From the NCBI RefSeq assembly GCF_018278905.1, contig NZ_CP046600.1, positions 4,216,001-4,280,000 on the forward strand: 64,000 nucleotides of DNA. The letters run 5' to 3'. The position numbers and the translations under genes are program-made. Each line of letters opens with the position of its first letter. Positions within the stretch are counted from its first letter, which is position 1. Below the pieces are notes generated by a model, which searched no databases, was not told the DNA's origin, and worked only from the letters and a program-made list of their open reading frames with translations. Positions 31,214-41,131 of the stretch are shown piece after piece. The DNA is from Mycobacterium spongiae. GTDB taxonomy: Bacteria > Actinomycetota > Actinomycetes > Mycobacteriales > Mycobacteriaceae.

Positions 31214-32590
31214 ATGTCGGCAAAACAGGTTAGCTGCCTCGTGTCTGGCGCCACCGGTTACATAGGTGCCCGGCTGGTGCCACGACTGCTCGACGAAGGC
31301 CACCGCGTTCGCGCGCTGGCCCGCGACCCGAGGAAGCTGGCGAACGTGCCCTGGCGAGAGCGCGCTGAGCTGGCACGGGGTGACTTGGGTGATGTCAACT
31401 CACTGATCGCGGCTTTCGACGGTATGGACGTTGTCTACTACCTGGTGCACTCGATGGGCACATCGAAGGACTTCGCCGCCGAGGAAACCCGCGCCGTGCG
31501 CAACGTCGTGACGGCCGCTCGTCGCACCGGGGTGCGGCGCGTGGTGTATCTCAGCGGCCTGCATCCGGAAGACCGCAAGCTCTCGCCGCACCTCGAGTCC
31601 CGCAAAGCCGTAGGCGACGCGCTGATCGATTCCGGCATCGAGACGATGGTGCTGCAGGCTGGGGTGGTCGTCGGGTCGGGCTCGGCGTCGTTCGAGATGG
31701 TCAGACACCTCACTGACCGATTGCCGGTGATGACCACGCCGAAGTGGGTACACAACCGAATACAACCCATCGCAATTCGCGACGCGTTGCACTACTTGGT
31801 GGCTGCGGCCACGGCTACAGTGCCTTGTTCGCGAACATGGGACATCGGCGGCCCCGACGTGTTGGAGTACGGCGACATGATGCAGCTCTATGCCGAGGCT
31901 GCGGGCCTGCATCGCCGCTACTTGATCGTGCTGCCGTTTCTGACGCCGACCATAGCCAGCTTGTGGATTGGAACGGTGACTCCGATCCCCCCGGGTCTGG
32001 CGCGGCCGCTGATCGAATCGCTGGAGTGTGACGCGGTGATGCGCAACACCGATATCGACACCATCATCGAGCCGCCGCCAGGTGGTCTCACCGGGTATCG
32101 CCGCGCGGTCGCGTTAGCACTCAACCGGGCCGCGCAGGGGCTTCCCGATGCGACCTGGGCGTCCTTGCTGTCGGAGCCCGCCGAGCCAGTGCCCAGCGAT
32201 CCGGACTGGGCCGGCGAAATTGTGTACACCGATGTGCGCACCGTCGCGACCAGCGCGCAACCCGAGCAAGTGTGGAAGGCGGCGGAGGACGTCGCCAATA
32301 CCACCAGGTGGTACTCGGTAGTGCTCGCACCGCGGCGCCGCGGCCAGCGGTGGAGCGTGGCCGAGCGCACTTTGGGTGTGCTGCGGCTGCGGGCTCGGAC
32401 ACGGTCACCAGGACCAGCGTGGCTGGAGTTCGCTGTCGCACCACAACACGAGCTGGACAGCGGTTACATGCAACGGGCGATCGTCTTTCCGCGCGGCCTG
32501 CCGGGCCGGGTGTACTGGCTGATAACGCGGCCGCTCTACGCCGCCGCGCTGCGCGCACTAGCACGCGACATCATCGCGTCGGCCCGATAG
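31214..32590 (+). CDS. SDR/NmrA-type NAD(P)-binding protein with C-terminal DUF2867
   Basis: A 458-aa protein resembling YbjT-type proteins: an N-terminal Rossmann domain (SGATGYIGARLVPRLL, then RALARDP) over about 300 residues, then a DUF2867/START-like C-terminal domain (residues 315-458, including WYSVVLAPRRRG and YWLITRP). Substrate unknown; the DUF2867 part could bind a lipid or polyketide. The ATG at 31214 was chosen because the Rossmann domain starts there. It is divergent from mcr across 213 bp and precedes the PKS region. Confidence 0.88.
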   Translation: MSAKQVSCLVSGATGYIGARLVPRLLDEGHRVRALARDPRKLANVPWRERAELARGDLGDVNSLIAAFDGMDVVYYLVHSMGTSKDFAAEETRAVRNVVTAARRTGVRRVVYLSGLHPEDRKLSPHLESRKAVGDALIDSGIETMVLQAGVVVGSGSASFEMVRHLTDRLPVMTTPKWVHNRIQPIAIRDALHYLVAAATATVPCSRTWDIGGPDVLEYGDMMQLYAEAAGLHRRYLIVLPFLTPTIASLWIGTVTPIPPGLARPLIESLECDAVMRNTDIDTIIEPPPGGLTGYRRAVALALNRAAQGLPDATWASLLSEPAEPVPSDPDWAGEIVYTDVRTVATSAQPEQVWKAAEDVANTTRWYSVVLAPRRRGQRWSVAERTLGVLRLRARTRSPGPAWLEFAVAPQHELDSGYMQRAIVFPRGLPGRVYWLITRPLYAAALRALARDIIASAR

Positions 32591-32612
32591 CCGGCGGTTC
32601 GCGGCGCGGTGG

Positions 32613-33335
32613 TCAGACGCCGAACAACGGTGGCAGCGCGAGGATCACGACCAGGCTAAACATCAGATGGGTCAGTATCGGGGCCAACACGCCGCCTGTC
32701 GAGCGCCGCTCCCACGCACATACGGTGCCGAGGATGATCGCGGCGAATCCCAGTATCAGGTTGGCGCTGGCCATGATGGCACCGATGTAGACGATGGTCG
32801 AAACGGTGACCGGATAGAACCCCCCCAAGGCGGTGTACACCGCACCGCGGAAGAACATCTCTTCGGCGATGCCGTTGACTAATGCGATTGTCAGCACCAG
32901 TAACACCGGTCCGTGACTCGCAAATTGCAGCACCCGGATCACCAATGCTGAAGCCGCTGGAATTTCCCTGGCCACCAATCCGCCCACCACAAAGACACCT
33001 CCGAGGAGCAGACCGACGGTGGTGCCAGTGATGACCGGACGCTGGTTACGACCGCGCCAATGGATACCACCCAGATGCAACGGCCCGGAAGCGAGCGCCC
33101 CGAGGGTCCACACCGCCGCCAGAGCCAGCGTCAGCCAGTAGAAGGTCGACTCGCCGGGGCGCCTGCTCATGGCCAGCCCCATCACCACAGCGCCAATCGC
33201 CAGCACGATGCAGACGACCACCCGTCGCCGCAACACCACCGAGGGCGCTTCATGATGTGGCACAGCGACATTGGTGATTGCGTGGCGCAGCTCGTCGAGC
33301 ATGCTGCTGTGGTAAGGCGAGGTGGACTGGCTCAT
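32613..33335 (-). CDS. CPBP/CAAX-type intramembrane protease
   Basis: A 240-aa membrane protein with about seven helices. The Abi/CPBP motifs are present: EEMFFRG (EExxxR, about residue 165) and the later His in THLMFSL. Prokaryotic CPBP proteins are thought to be intramembrane metalloproteases, often tied to bacteriocin immunity or prenyl-protein processing; the substrate here is unknown. It appears to correspond in place to Rv1140. Its start is divergent from the type III PKS by 240 bp. Confidence 0.85.
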   Translation of the reverse strand: MSQSTSPYHSSMLDELRHAITNVAVPHHEAPSVVLRRRVVVCIVLAIGAVVMGLAMSRRPGESTFYWLTLALAAVWTLGALASGPLHLGGIHWRGRNQRPVITGTTVGLLLGGVFVVGGLVAREIPAASALVIRVLQFASHGPVLLVLTIALVNGIAEEMFFRGAVYTALGGFYPVTVSTIVYIGAIMASANLILGFAAIILGTVCAWERRSTGGVLAPILTHLMFSLVVILALPPLFGV

Positions 33336-33575
33336 ACGTGGCAGGCTTTCGGGCTCAGAGTGGTCTGGGGATCCAGGCTAGTTCCTGAAGCAGCGGTGAG
33401 CGTGCCCGGGGACGATCTGCACCGGATTGCGGAAGGTGGATCCCGGAGTCCGATTGCCACGCCTGATCTACCTCGGGTGAGATGGCGTCCCGCCAAGGAG
33501 TGTGACCTGACGCTGAACCTAAACGGTTGCACTAACGTAACTTCCTACATGGATAGGATCACAGGCGGCAGAACC
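33336..33575. other. Divergent intergenic region, CPBP / type III PKS
   Basis: A 240-bp region between two divergent starts. No tandem repeat or strong palindrome was noticed. An A/T-richer stretch around 33515-33555 probably holds the PKS promoter, and AGGCGG at about 33562 is the PKS ribosome site. Confidence 0.4.
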
Positions 33576-34670
33576 ATGTGCCTCGGTGTTCAGACACCGA
33601 GGGCCACTCAGTCAGCAAGCAGGCCGGCAAACCCCGCGGTAGCGGGCGTGGCCGTGCAATTCCCACCGCACCGCTATCGCCAAGAAGAAGCTATTGGGGC
33701 GCTCACCGATTTCGCCGGCCCGGAGTTTCGACGGTTCGCGCTCAGCAGCGGCGTCGAGGCGCGCCACACGGCACTGCCGCTCTCGCGCTACGGGAAGCTC
33801 AGCGGCTTCACCGAGGCAAACGACGCCTTCGTCGATGTTGCCCTCGACTTGGGCGAGCAAGCGCTGCTGGCGGCACTCGATAACGCCGAGGTCAAACCGT
33901 CGGAGGTCGACATCATCTTTTCGACGACGGTGACCGGACTCTCCGTACCCACATTGGAAGCGCGATTGGCGGCCCGCGTCGGGCTGCGTGAGGACGTCAA
34001 ACGGGTCCCGCTGTTCGGGCTGGGATGCGTGGCCGGCGCCGCCGGCGTGGCGCGCATGCACGACTACCTGCGAGCGTTTCCGGACCAGGTCGCAGCGCTG
34101 CTCGCGGTTGAATTGTGCTCACTGACCATTCAGCGCCAAGACAATTCGGTGGCCAACTTGGTTGCCACGAGCCTCTTTGGCGACGGCGCAGCCGCGGTGA
34201 TCACCAAGGGCGGCTCCCTCGCCGCACCGGGCAACACAGGGCCGCGTGTGCTCGCCACCCGCAGCCGGATCTACCCCGACACCGAAGAAGTGATGGGCTG
34301 GAGGATCGGCAGCGACGGCTTTCGGATCGTCTTGTCGGTCGATGTCGCGACCGTCACTGAGAAATACCTCGGCGAGGACGTCCGCCAGTTTCTGGCCGAC
34401 TATGGGCTGACCACGCAGGACGTGACAACGTGGGTGTGTCACCCTGGTGGGCCCCGCGTGATCGAGACCGTCGAGAACGTGTTGGACCTACCCGTGAACG
34501 CGCTGGACCACACGCGAAACTCCCTGCGCGACAACGGGAACCTGTCATCGGTGTCAGTCCTGGATGTCCTTCGAGCCAATATGGCCGATCCGCCGCAGGC
34601 TGGTTCGATTGGGCTGATGATCGCAATGGGGCCAGCCTTCTGCTCGGAGCTGGTGCTGCTCCAGTGGTAG
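33576..34670 (+). CDS. Type III polyketide synthase (chalcone/alkylresorcinol synthase family)
   Basis: A 364-aa homodimeric ketosynthase that extends acyl-CoA starters with malonyl- or methylmalonyl-CoA. The Cys-His-Asn triad is visible: Cys in GLGCVAGAAG (about residue 152), His in WVCHPGGPRV, Asn in RDNGNLSS. The active-site Phe of the family lies in LFGDGAAA/GDGFRIVLS regions. Like alkylpyrone and alkylresorcinol synthases it probably takes a fatty acyl starter. ATG at 33576 has AGGCGG upstream; an ATG 27 bp earlier lacks a ribosome site. The next gene starts 7 bp inside its 3' end, and a flavoprotein follows, the srsABC-like order. Confidence 0.92.
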   Translation: MCLGVQTPRATQSASRPANPAVAGVAVQFPPHRYRQEEAIGALTDFAGPEFRRFALSSGVEARHTALPLSRYGKLSGFTEANDAFVDVALDLGEQALLAALDNAEVKPSEVDIIFSTTVTGLSVPTLEARLAARVGLREDVKRVPLFGLGCVAGAAGVARMHDYLRAFPDQVAALLAVELCSLTIQRQDNSVANLVATSLFGDGAAAVITKGGSLAAPGNTGPRVLATRSRIYPDTEEVMGWRIGSDGFRIVLSVDVATVTEKYLGEDVRQFLADYGLTTQDVTTWVCHPGGPRVIETVENVLDLPVNALDHTRNSLRDNGNLSSVSVLDVLRANMADPPQAGSIGLMIAMGPAFCSELVLLQW

Positions 34671-35176
34671 AGCGCTGGTACTACCTGCTGGTCCTAGCGG
34701 TCGCCATCGAACGCTTGGCGGAACTGGTAGTGGCGCGGCGCAATGCGCGGTGGTCTTTCGCCCAGGGCGGCAAGGAGTTTGGCCGGCAGCACTACCCGGT
34801 AATGGTTGTGTTGCACACGGCGCTGCTGCTGGGCTGTCTGGTCGAACCATGGGCGCTGCATCGACCGTTCCTGCCGTGGCTGGGCTGGCCGATGCTCGCG
34901 GTGGTAGCAGGAAGCCAGGGCCTGCGCTGGTGGTGTGTCAAGTCGCTGGGCTCACACTGGAACACCCGGGTTATCGTCGTGCCGCATACCCCACTAGTTC
35001 ACCGGGGTCCCTATCGTTGGATGCATCACCCGAACTATGTTGCGGTGGTGGCCGAAGGGTTCGCGCTGCCGCTGGTGCACACGGCGTGGCTGACCGCGCT
35101 CGCTTTCACCCTGGCCAATGCGCTGTTGCTGACCGTGCGCTTGCGGGTAGAAAATTCGGTTCTGGGCCACGCATGA
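34664..35176 (+). CDS. Isoprenylcysteine carboxyl methyltransferase-family membrane methyltransferase (Rv1139c-like)
   Basis: A 170-aa integral membrane methyltransferase with about five helices. ICMT/PEMT hallmarks: GSHWNTRVIVVPHTPLVHRGPY and MHHPNYVAVVAEGFALPL, which form the SAM and substrate site. In Streptomyces srsB, ICMT-type enzymes methylate the phenolic lipid made by the adjacent type III PKS; the same job is inferred here. GTG at 34664 overlaps the PKS 3' end by 7 bp, so translation is coupled. Confidence 0.88.
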   Translation: MVERWYYLLVLAVAIERLAELVVARRNARWSFAQGGKEFGRQHYPVMVVLHTALLLGCLVEPWALHRPFLPWLGWPMLAVVAGSQGLRWWCVKSLGSHWNTRVIVVPHTPLVHRGPYRWMHHPNYVAVVAEGFALPLVHTAWLTALAFTLANALLLTVRLRVENSVLGHA

Positions 35177-35252
35177 CGACGTGCGCCAGCAACGATGCAG
35201 TGGGGGTACCGCCCGCCTGCGGGAGACGAAGCGATGAGGAGGAGCGGCGCTC
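35174..35252 (+). repeat. MIRU-like intergenic element
   Basis: A ~79-bp stretch beginning at the TGA stop of the ICMT-like gene and ending at the ATG of the next gene. It contains ACGATGCAGTGGGGGTACC, a CCCGC-CT-GCGGG hairpin and GCGATGAGGAGGAGCGGCGC, which resemble the mycobacterial interspersed repeat (MIRU) family that bridges stop and start codons in operons. Confidence 0.6.
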
Positions 35253-36266
35253 ATGGCATACGACACCGACCTGCTGATCGTCGGCGGCGGCCCCGCAGGC
35301 CTCGCCACCGCCTTACACGCGCGCCAGCAGGGACTTTCTGTGATCGTCGCCGAACCTCGGGACAACCCCATTGACAAGGCATGCGGCGAGGGCCTCATGC
35401 CCGGCGGGCTGTCGGAATTGACCGCGCTCGGCGTGGACCCGGCCGGTATGCCGTTTCGGGGCATCGCGTACGTGAGCCAACGCCGAAGGGCCGAGGGTTT
35501 GTTCCGCAGCGGGCCAGGCCGCGGCGTGCGGCGCACCACGCTGCACGCCGCGCTCGCGGCGCGGGCCAAGGAGCAGGACACTGAGTGGATCCAGGCACGA
35601 GTGAGCAGTGTTACTCAAGACGCCCACGGCGTAGCGGCCGCCGGGGTGCGCGCAAAGTGGTTGGTAGCAGCCGATGGACTGCACTCGGCCGTTCGGCGCA
35701 GCGTCGGGATCACAGCGACCGCCGGCACCCCTCGACGTCACGGCCTGCGCTGGCACTATCACGTTCCGGCGTGGTCGGAATTCGTCGAGGTTCATTGGTC
35801 GCGGTGGGGTGAGGCGTACGTGACGCCGGTGGAGCCTGACCTGGTCGGCGTCGCGATTCTGTCCCGGCAGCGACCGGAACTCGACTGGTTCCCGTGGCTT
35901 GCGGAGCGCCTGGATGGTGCCAGCCGCAGCCGGGCGCGTGGTTGCGGCCCGCTACGGCAGGTGGTCACCCGACGCGTCGCGGGACGGGTGCTTTTGGTTG
36001 GCGACGCGGCGGGATACGAGGACGCACTGACCGGCGAGGGCATCAGCCTGGCCGTGAAGCAAGCCGCGGCGGCGGTCCGCGCCATCGTCGACGATGCGCC
36101 GACTTCCTATGAGGCGGCATGGCGCCGGGTTACCCGCGACTACCGACTGATTACCCGCGGGCTGGTCCTGGCCAGCACGCCGCGTGTGACCCGACGGGCC
36201 ATCGTGCCGGCAGCCGCGCTCCTCCCGGCCGTGTTTCAACGGGCAGTGAATGTCCTGGCGTCCTAA
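35253..36266 (+). CDS. FAD-dependent monooxygenase/oxidoreductase (Rv1138c-like)
   Basis: A 337-aa flavoprotein of the geranylgeranyl-reductase/PHBH superfamily. FAD motifs: LIVGGGPAGLATALHA (residues 6-21), VAADGLHSAVR (middle) and LLVGDAAGYEDALTGEGI (second GD box). In the srsABC model the third enzyme hydroxylates the alkylresorcinol towards a quinone, and that role is inferred. GGAGGAG precedes the ATG inside the MIRU-like spacer. Last gene of the PKS-methyltransferase-flavoprotein set. Confidence 0.88.
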   Translation: MAYDTDLLIVGGGPAGLATALHARQQGLSVIVAEPRDNPIDKACGEGLMPGGLSELTALGVDPAGMPFRGIAYVSQRRRAEGLFRSGPGRGVRRTTLHAALAARAKEQDTEWIQARVSSVTQDAHGVAAAGVRAKWLVAADGLHSAVRRSVGITATAGTPRRHGLRWHYHVPAWSEFVEVHWSRWGEAYVTPVEPDLVGVAILSRQRPELDWFPWLAERLDGASRSRARGCGPLRQVVTRRVAGRVLLVGDAAGYEDALTGEGISLAVKQAAAAVRAIVDDAPTSYEAAWRRVTRDYRLITRGLVLASTPRVTRRAIVPAAALLPAVFQRAVNVLAS

Positions 36267-37063
36267 CGGGCTTTCCAGACCGGATCCCGCTTCTCGGCGA
36301 ACGCCAACGGCCCCTCCCTGGCATCTTCGGATCTGATCAAGGTGCGCATCTCGCGCATAGTGCGCTCCCAACCCACTTCTTCGTCGGTGACGATGCCATC
36401 ATCGACCCCGTAGGCGATGCGTTTGCTGGCCTGAACGGACAACGGTGCGTTGACCGTCACCCGCGCCGCCAACGCCAGAGCCGCGTCTACAACCGAACCG
36501 TCGCTGACGACCTGGTTGATCAAGCCCCACTGGCACGCTTGGGATGCGGTGAGCGGCTCGCCTGTCAACAGCAGCTCCATCGCCACTTTCCGCGGCAATT
36601 GGTTCACGATCCGGAAAACACCGCCCGCCGCGGCGATCAGCCCTCGTTTGACTTCCGGCAGCCCGAACGTGGCGCGCTCGTCGGCCACCACCAGATCACT
36701 GGCCAGAGCCAGCTCGGTCCCACCGCCAAGCGCGGTGCCGTTGACCGCGGCGATGGTCGGCTTATCTATGAAATGGTGCACGTATCCCGCGAATCCCCAT
36801 TCCCCGTGGTCGGGGTGGTACAGGTTCTCGCGACGCGCGATGGCCTTGAGATCGGCCCCGGCACAAAACGACTTGTCACCGGCGCCAGTGATCACCACAG
36901 CGCGTACGTCGGGGTTTTGGTGCGCTTCTTCAAGGGCGTCCCCGACCGCGATGCTGACCGCACCGTTGACCGCATTACGGGCCTCGGGCCGATTGATCGT
37001 AATGATCATGACGTTGCCACGGAGCTCCAGTAGAGCCGCCTGCTGATCATCGACGTTTGTCAC
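36263..37063 (-). CDS. Enoyl-CoA hydratase/isomerase (crotonase family)
   Basis: A 266-aa crotonase. Oxyanion-hole segments are SFCAGADLKA and GTALGGGTELALA; the two catalytic glutamates lie in GGGTELA and LPEVKRGL. Start GTG at 37063 has GGAGGTGC; the frame continues to 37270 but that part overlaps the repeated PPE leader and is not supported. It may supply or trim acyl-CoA in beta-oxidation. Convergent with the flavoprotein gene, stops overlapping by 4 bp. Corresponds in place to Rv1136, which is short in H37Rv. Confidence 0.92.
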   Translation of the reverse strand: MTNVDDQQAALLELRGNVMIITINRPEARNAVNGAVSIAVGDALEEAHQNPDVRAVVITGAGDKSFCAGADLKAIARRENLYHPDHGEWGFAGYVHHFIDKPTIAAVNGTALGGGTELALASDLVVADERATFGLPEVKRGLIAAAGGVFRIVNQLPRKVAMELLLTGEPLTASQACQWGLINQVVSDGSVVDAALALAARVTVNAPLSVQASKRIAYGVDDGIVTDEEVGWERTMREMRTLIRSEDAREGPLAFAEKRDPVWKAR

Positions 37064-37327
37064 AGCACCTCCAGGAGGGCATCGGCCGGACCGGCCCTTC
37101 CCACATGGTCGGCACGCCAGGACGAATTCCCTTGTCGCGCATGTGGTGTAGGCCGGCTTGTGGTTTAGCAGTGTAGTCACCGACTGCGCCCCGGACGCGC
37201 CGGGGTGGCCGAGCGCTTTGGTGAAAACGCCAATACCGGCGCGTGAGCCTCGTAGTGTTTTTGTTGCCAAGGTTTGTGAGTTGTGGCGGGATCGGACCTG
37301 TGTTGCTCAACTTGTAAGGGATGCGCG
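37064..37327. promoter_or_regulatory. Divergent region echA / PPE-MPTR 1, with duplicated leader
   Basis: 264 bp. The last ~100 bp (about 37211-37310) recur with ~90% identity upstream of the second PPE gene at 40947-41045, including GAGCGCTTTGGTGAAAACGC and GTAGTGTTTTTGTTGCCAAG. The shared stretch probably contains the PPE promoter. Confidence 0.6.
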
Positions 37328-40300
37328 ATGAATTTCATGGTGTTGCCTCCTGAGATCAATTCGGCACGAATCTTTGCCGGTGCCGGGTCAGCCCCAACGC
37401 TGGCCGCCGCGGCCGCCTGGGACGGACTCGCCGCCGAGTTGGGGGAAGCGGCAACCGCATTTTCATCGGTCACAGTGGATGTGGCCGCTGAGGCATGGCA
37501 GGGTCCAGCGGCGGCGGCGATGGCGGCCGCGGCAGCCCCGTATGCGACCTGGCTGGGCGCCGCCGCCGCGCGGGCTCTCGGCGCCGCGCAACAGGCCCAG
37601 GCGGCCGCGGCGGTGTTTGAGGCCGCCCGAGCGGCCATGGCGCATCCACTGTTGGTGTCAGCCAACCGCAACCAGTTGGTGTCGCTGGTGCTGTCGAACT
37701 TGTTTGGCCAAAACGCTCCCGCCATCGCCGCGACGGAGGCCGCCTACGAGCAGTTGTGGGCTCAAGATGTCGCGGCCATGGTGGGCTATCACAGCGGGGC
37801 ATCCGCGGTGGCCGGCCAGCTCGCACCCTGGCAGCAGGCATTACGAGCCCTGCCCGGCTCGGTCGCCGCGAACGCATCGGCAGTGGCGGCGGCTCCCGCC
37901 GCGGCCCTGCGCTCCGTGGTCGCGGGCGCGGGTGCGCCGGTGGCCGCGGCCCTATCATCGGGGGCGGCGGCGGCCTCGAGCCCAGCCGCGCTGGCGATCC
38001 CCGCGTTGGGTATCGGCAACATCGGTATGGGCAACGTGTTCAGCATCGGCAATATCGGCAACTTCAACCTGGGCAGCGGCAATATCGGCGACTTCAACCT
38101 GGGCAGCGGCAACAACGGCAACGCCAACCTGGGCAGCGGGAACATGGGCCAGGCCAACCTGGGCAGCGGAAACTTCGGCTTCTTCAACCTCGGCAGCGGC
38201 AACATTGGTAGCTCGACCCTGGGCAGCGGGAACTTCGGCAATCTCAACCTGGGTGGCGGAAACAGCGGCAACAGCAACTTCGGCTTCGGGAACCTGAATG
38301 ACGGTAACTTCGGTTTCGGAAACCGCGGCGGCAGCAACTTCGGCTTCGGAAACGACGGCACGCTCAACTTCGGTTTCGGAAACGCCGGCGACCGCAACTT
38401 CGGCGGCGGAAGCCAGGGCTTGTTCAATCTGGGCAGCGGCAACAACGGCGACGGCAATATCGGGTTCGGGAACCTCGGCAACAACAACCTGGGGTTTGGG
38501 AACCTCGGCAATGCAAACCTGGGATTTGGGAACAACGGCAACAACAACATCGGCTTCGGGCTCACCGGCGACAACCTGGTGGGCATCGGCGCGCTCAATT
38601 CCGGGATGGGGAACTTCGGTTTCGGCAACTCCGGGGACAACAACATCGGATTCTTCAACTCCGGCAGCAACAACATCGGCTTCTTCAACTCGGGGGACGG
38701 CAACTTCGGCTTCTCGAACTCCGGTAGCACCAACACCGGATTCTGGAACGCGGGCTTGACCAACACCGGCATCGGGAACGCGGGCTTGAGCAACTTCGGT
38801 TTCGGGAACGCGGGTGACCAGAATATGGGCTCCGGGAATGCCGGCGTCCAAAACATGGGCTCCGGGAACGCGGGCAACTTCAACGTGGGCGACTTTAACT
38901 CGGGCTTCGAGAACACGGGCGACTTCAACTCGGGCCAGCGCAACACGGGCCTGTTCAACTCGGGCGAGTTCAATACGGGCCTATTCAACTCGGGGGGGTT
39001 CAATACGGGCCTATTCAACTCGGCGGACACCAACACGGGATTCTTCAATTCGGGCAACACCAACACCGGTCTGTTCAACTCGGGTGACCTGAACACCGGC
39101 ATCGGCAGCCCGGACACGCAGGCGGTTGCCAACTCGGGCTTCGGCAACACCGGCACCGGTAACTCGGGTTTCAACAACTCGGGTGACAATAATTCCGGGT
39201 TCGAGAACACGAACCAGGGCGCTGCCTTCGGTAACTCCGGCTTCCAGAACGTCGGCACCGGCGCTCTGTTCAGTAACTCCGGCGTGCGAAACACCGGCGC
39301 CGCAATCTCGGGTCTATTCAATGCTGGCACGGAAAACACCGGTCTGCTTAATTCGGGGTCAAACAACTCCGGTATCAATAACGCGGGCTCCCAACTCGTA
39401 GGCATCTCCAACACGGGAACGTTCAACACCGGCCTCGCGAACTCTGGCAGCGGCGGCTTCCCGGCAACGTCGGGATTCTATAACTCCGGCGAGAACAGCT
39501 CGGGGGGCTTCAACACCGGTGATAACCAGTCGGGTTTCTTTGATATCTCCAACATTTTGTTTGCGGCGGTGGCCAGCGTGCCCGCCGTACCGGTGATCGC
39601 ACTGCCGGGACTCGTGGTACCCGCCCTGGACACCGGCTTGGGAAATACGGGCGCGTGGAACTTGGGTCTTGGCAATATCGGCAATGCCAACCTCGGTAGC
39701 GGAAATATCGGCAACGCGAACCTGGGCAGCGGAAACGAGGGCTTCTTCAACTTCAGCAGCGGAAATATCGGCAACACGAACCTGGGCTCGGGCAACCAGG
39801 GCTTCTTCAACTTCGGCGGCGGCAATATCGGCGACATCAACTTCGGCTTCGGAAACAACGGCCACTTCAACCTCGGCAGCGGGAATGCCGGCGACAGCAA
39901 CTTCGGCTTCGGCAACCTCGGCAGCCTCAACTGGGGTAGCGGCAACCTGGGTAGCTCCAACATCGGCAAAGGCAACCTCGGTTCCTTCAACATCGGCTTT
40001 GGAAACAACGGCAGCACCAACATCGGCTTCGGCAACCTCGGCGACTTCAACCTGGGCTTTGCCAACAACGGCAACAACAACATCGGCTTCGGGCTCACCG
40101 GCGACAACATGATCGGCATCGGCGCACTGAACACCGGTATCGGCAACATGGGCTTCGGCAACTCCGGAGACAACAACATCGGTTTCTTCAACTCCGGCAG
40201 CAACAACGTCGGCTTCTTCAACTCCGGCGACGGCAACACCGGCTTCGGCAACGCCGGCGCCACCAACACCGGATTCTTCAACGCCGGTGCCACGAACACC

Positions 40301-40882
40301 GGCTACGGCAACGCCGGCAGCATCAACTTCGGCCACTGGAACGCCGGCAGCTCGAACATGGGCAACGGCAACGCCGGCGGCTTCAACCTCGGGTTGGGCA
40401 ATTCGGGCAGCACCAACACCGGCAGCTTCAACTCGGGCTCCCTCAACACCGGCGACTTCAACTCGGGCGACACCAACACCGGGTGGGCCAACTCCGGCGA
40501 CACCAACACCGGCTTGCTCAACTCCGGGGACCTCAACACCGGAATCGGCAGCTCGGTAAATCAGATCGGGCCGAACTCGGGCTTCGGGCACACCGGCACC
40601 GGCAACTCGGGCTTCTTCAACTCCGGCGACGGCAACTCCGGGTTCGAAAACGCCAACACCGGCGGCGGGGCCACCGGCCACTCGGGCCTGCGCAACTTCG
40701 GCGACGACACCAACGTCGGCTTCCTCAACTCCGGCACCAACAACACCGGCATCTTCAACGGCGGCAGCTCCAACACGGGGTTGGACAACTCCGGCAACGG
40801 CAGCTCGGGCGTGCAGAACTCGGGCGACAACAGCTCGGGATTCGACAACTCCGGCGACAACCAATCCGGTTTCAACAACTAG
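37328..40882 (+). CDS. PPE-MPTR family protein, copy 1
   Basis: A 1184-aa PPE protein. Residues 1-175 are the PPE domain ([19 protein letters not shown] motif in [11 protein letters not shown]). Residues 210-740 are MPTR pentapeptide repeats (NxGxGN-type, such as [11 protein letters not shown]). A non-repeat hydrophobic spacer (about 745-775, including [16 protein letters not shown]) follows, then a second MPTR block to a C-terminus [13 protein letters not shown] domain usually needs a PE partner and ESX-5 export; no PE gene is adjacent. It sits where PPE16 (Rv1135c) lies in H37Rv. Function unknown; cell-surface beta-helical protein likely. Confidence 0.92.
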   Translation: MNFMVLPPEINSARIFAGAGSAPTLAAAAAWDGLAAELGEAATAFSSVTVDVAAEAWQGPAAAAMAAAAAPYATWLGAAAARALGAAQQAQAAAAVFEAARAAMAHPLLVSANRNQLVSLVLSNLFGQNAPAIAATEAAYEQLWAQDVAAMVGYHSGASAVAGQLAPWQQALRALPGSVAANASAVAAAPAAALRSVVAGAGAPVAAALSSGAAAASSPAALAIPALGIGNIGMGNVFSIGNIGNFNLGSGNIGDFNLGSGNNGNANLGSGNMGQANLGSGNFGFFNLGSGNIGSSTLGSGNFGNLNLGGGNSGNSNFGFGNLNDGNFGFGNRGGSNFGFGNDGTLNFGFGNAGDRNFGGGSQGLFNLGSGNNGDGNIGFGNLGNNNLGFGNLGNANLGFGNNGNNNIGFGLTGDNLVGIGALNSGMGNFGFGNSGDNNIGFFNSGSNNIGFFNSGDGNFGFSNSGSTNTGFWNAGLTNTGIGNAGLSNFGFGNAGDQNMGSGNAGVQNMGSGNAGNFNVGDFNSGFENTGDFNSGQRNTGLFNSGEFNTGLFNSGGFNTGLFNSADTNTGFFNSGNTNTGLFNSGDLNTGIGSPDTQAVANSGFGNTGTGNSGFNNSGDNNSGFENTNQGAAFGNSGFQNVGTGALFSNSGVRNTGAAISGLFNAGTENTGLLNSGSNNSGINNAGSQLVGISNTGTFNTGLANSGSGGFPATSGFYNSGENSSGGFNTGDNQSGFFDISNILFAAVASVPAVPVIALPGLVVPALDTGLGNTGAWNLGLGNIGNANLGSGNIGNANLGSGNEGFFNFSSGNIGNTNLGSGNQGFFNFGGGNIGDINFGFGNNGHFNLGSGNAGDSNFGFGNLGSLNWGSGNLGSSNIGKGNLGSFNIGFGNNGSTNIGFGNLGDFNLGFANNGNNNIGFGLTGDNMIGIGALNTGIGNMGFGNSGDNNIGFFNSGSNNVGFFNSGDGNTGFGNAGATNTGFFNAGATNTGYGNAGSINFGHWNAGSSNMGNGNAGGFNLGLGNSGSTNTGSFNSGSLNTGDFNSGDTNTGWANSGDTNTGLLNSGDLNTGIGSSVNQIGPNSGFGHTGTGNSGFFNSGDGNSGFENANTGGGATGHSGLRNFGDDTNVGFLNSGTNNTGIFNGGSSNTGLDNSGNGSSGVQNSGDNSSGFDNSGDNQSGFNN

Positions 40883-40946
40883 GACTGTCCGGTTCCGAGG
40901 AGTCCTCGTCCGGACCGGCGACCAGGGGTGCGGCAGAAAAGATCGA

Positions 40947-41045
40947 GCGCTTTGGTGAAAACGCTGATACCGGCGCACGACCCTCGTAGTGTTTTTGTTG
41001 CCAAGTTCTGTGAATGGTGGCGGGATCGGATCCTGTGTTGTTGAC
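40947..41045 (+). repeat. Duplicated PPE leader sequence (partner of 37211-37310)
   Basis: A ~100-bp direct repeat of the region upstream of PPE-MPTR copy 1. It ends before a unique ~85-bp segment preceding the second PPE start, so duplication included the promoter but not all of the 5' UTR. Confidence 0.8.
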
Positions 41046-41131
41046 GGGAGGCACCATGAGCCGCGGTGACGGCCCTGTGGTCAAGATCAGCGCCAAGATC
41101 AGCCTCAAGATGGCTATGAAGGGATGGCGTG

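Noticed and set aside
33060..33575. Upstream extension of the type III PKS (536 aa)
   Set aside because: The extension overlaps the divergent CPBP gene and lacks homology; the enzyme core begins after 33600.
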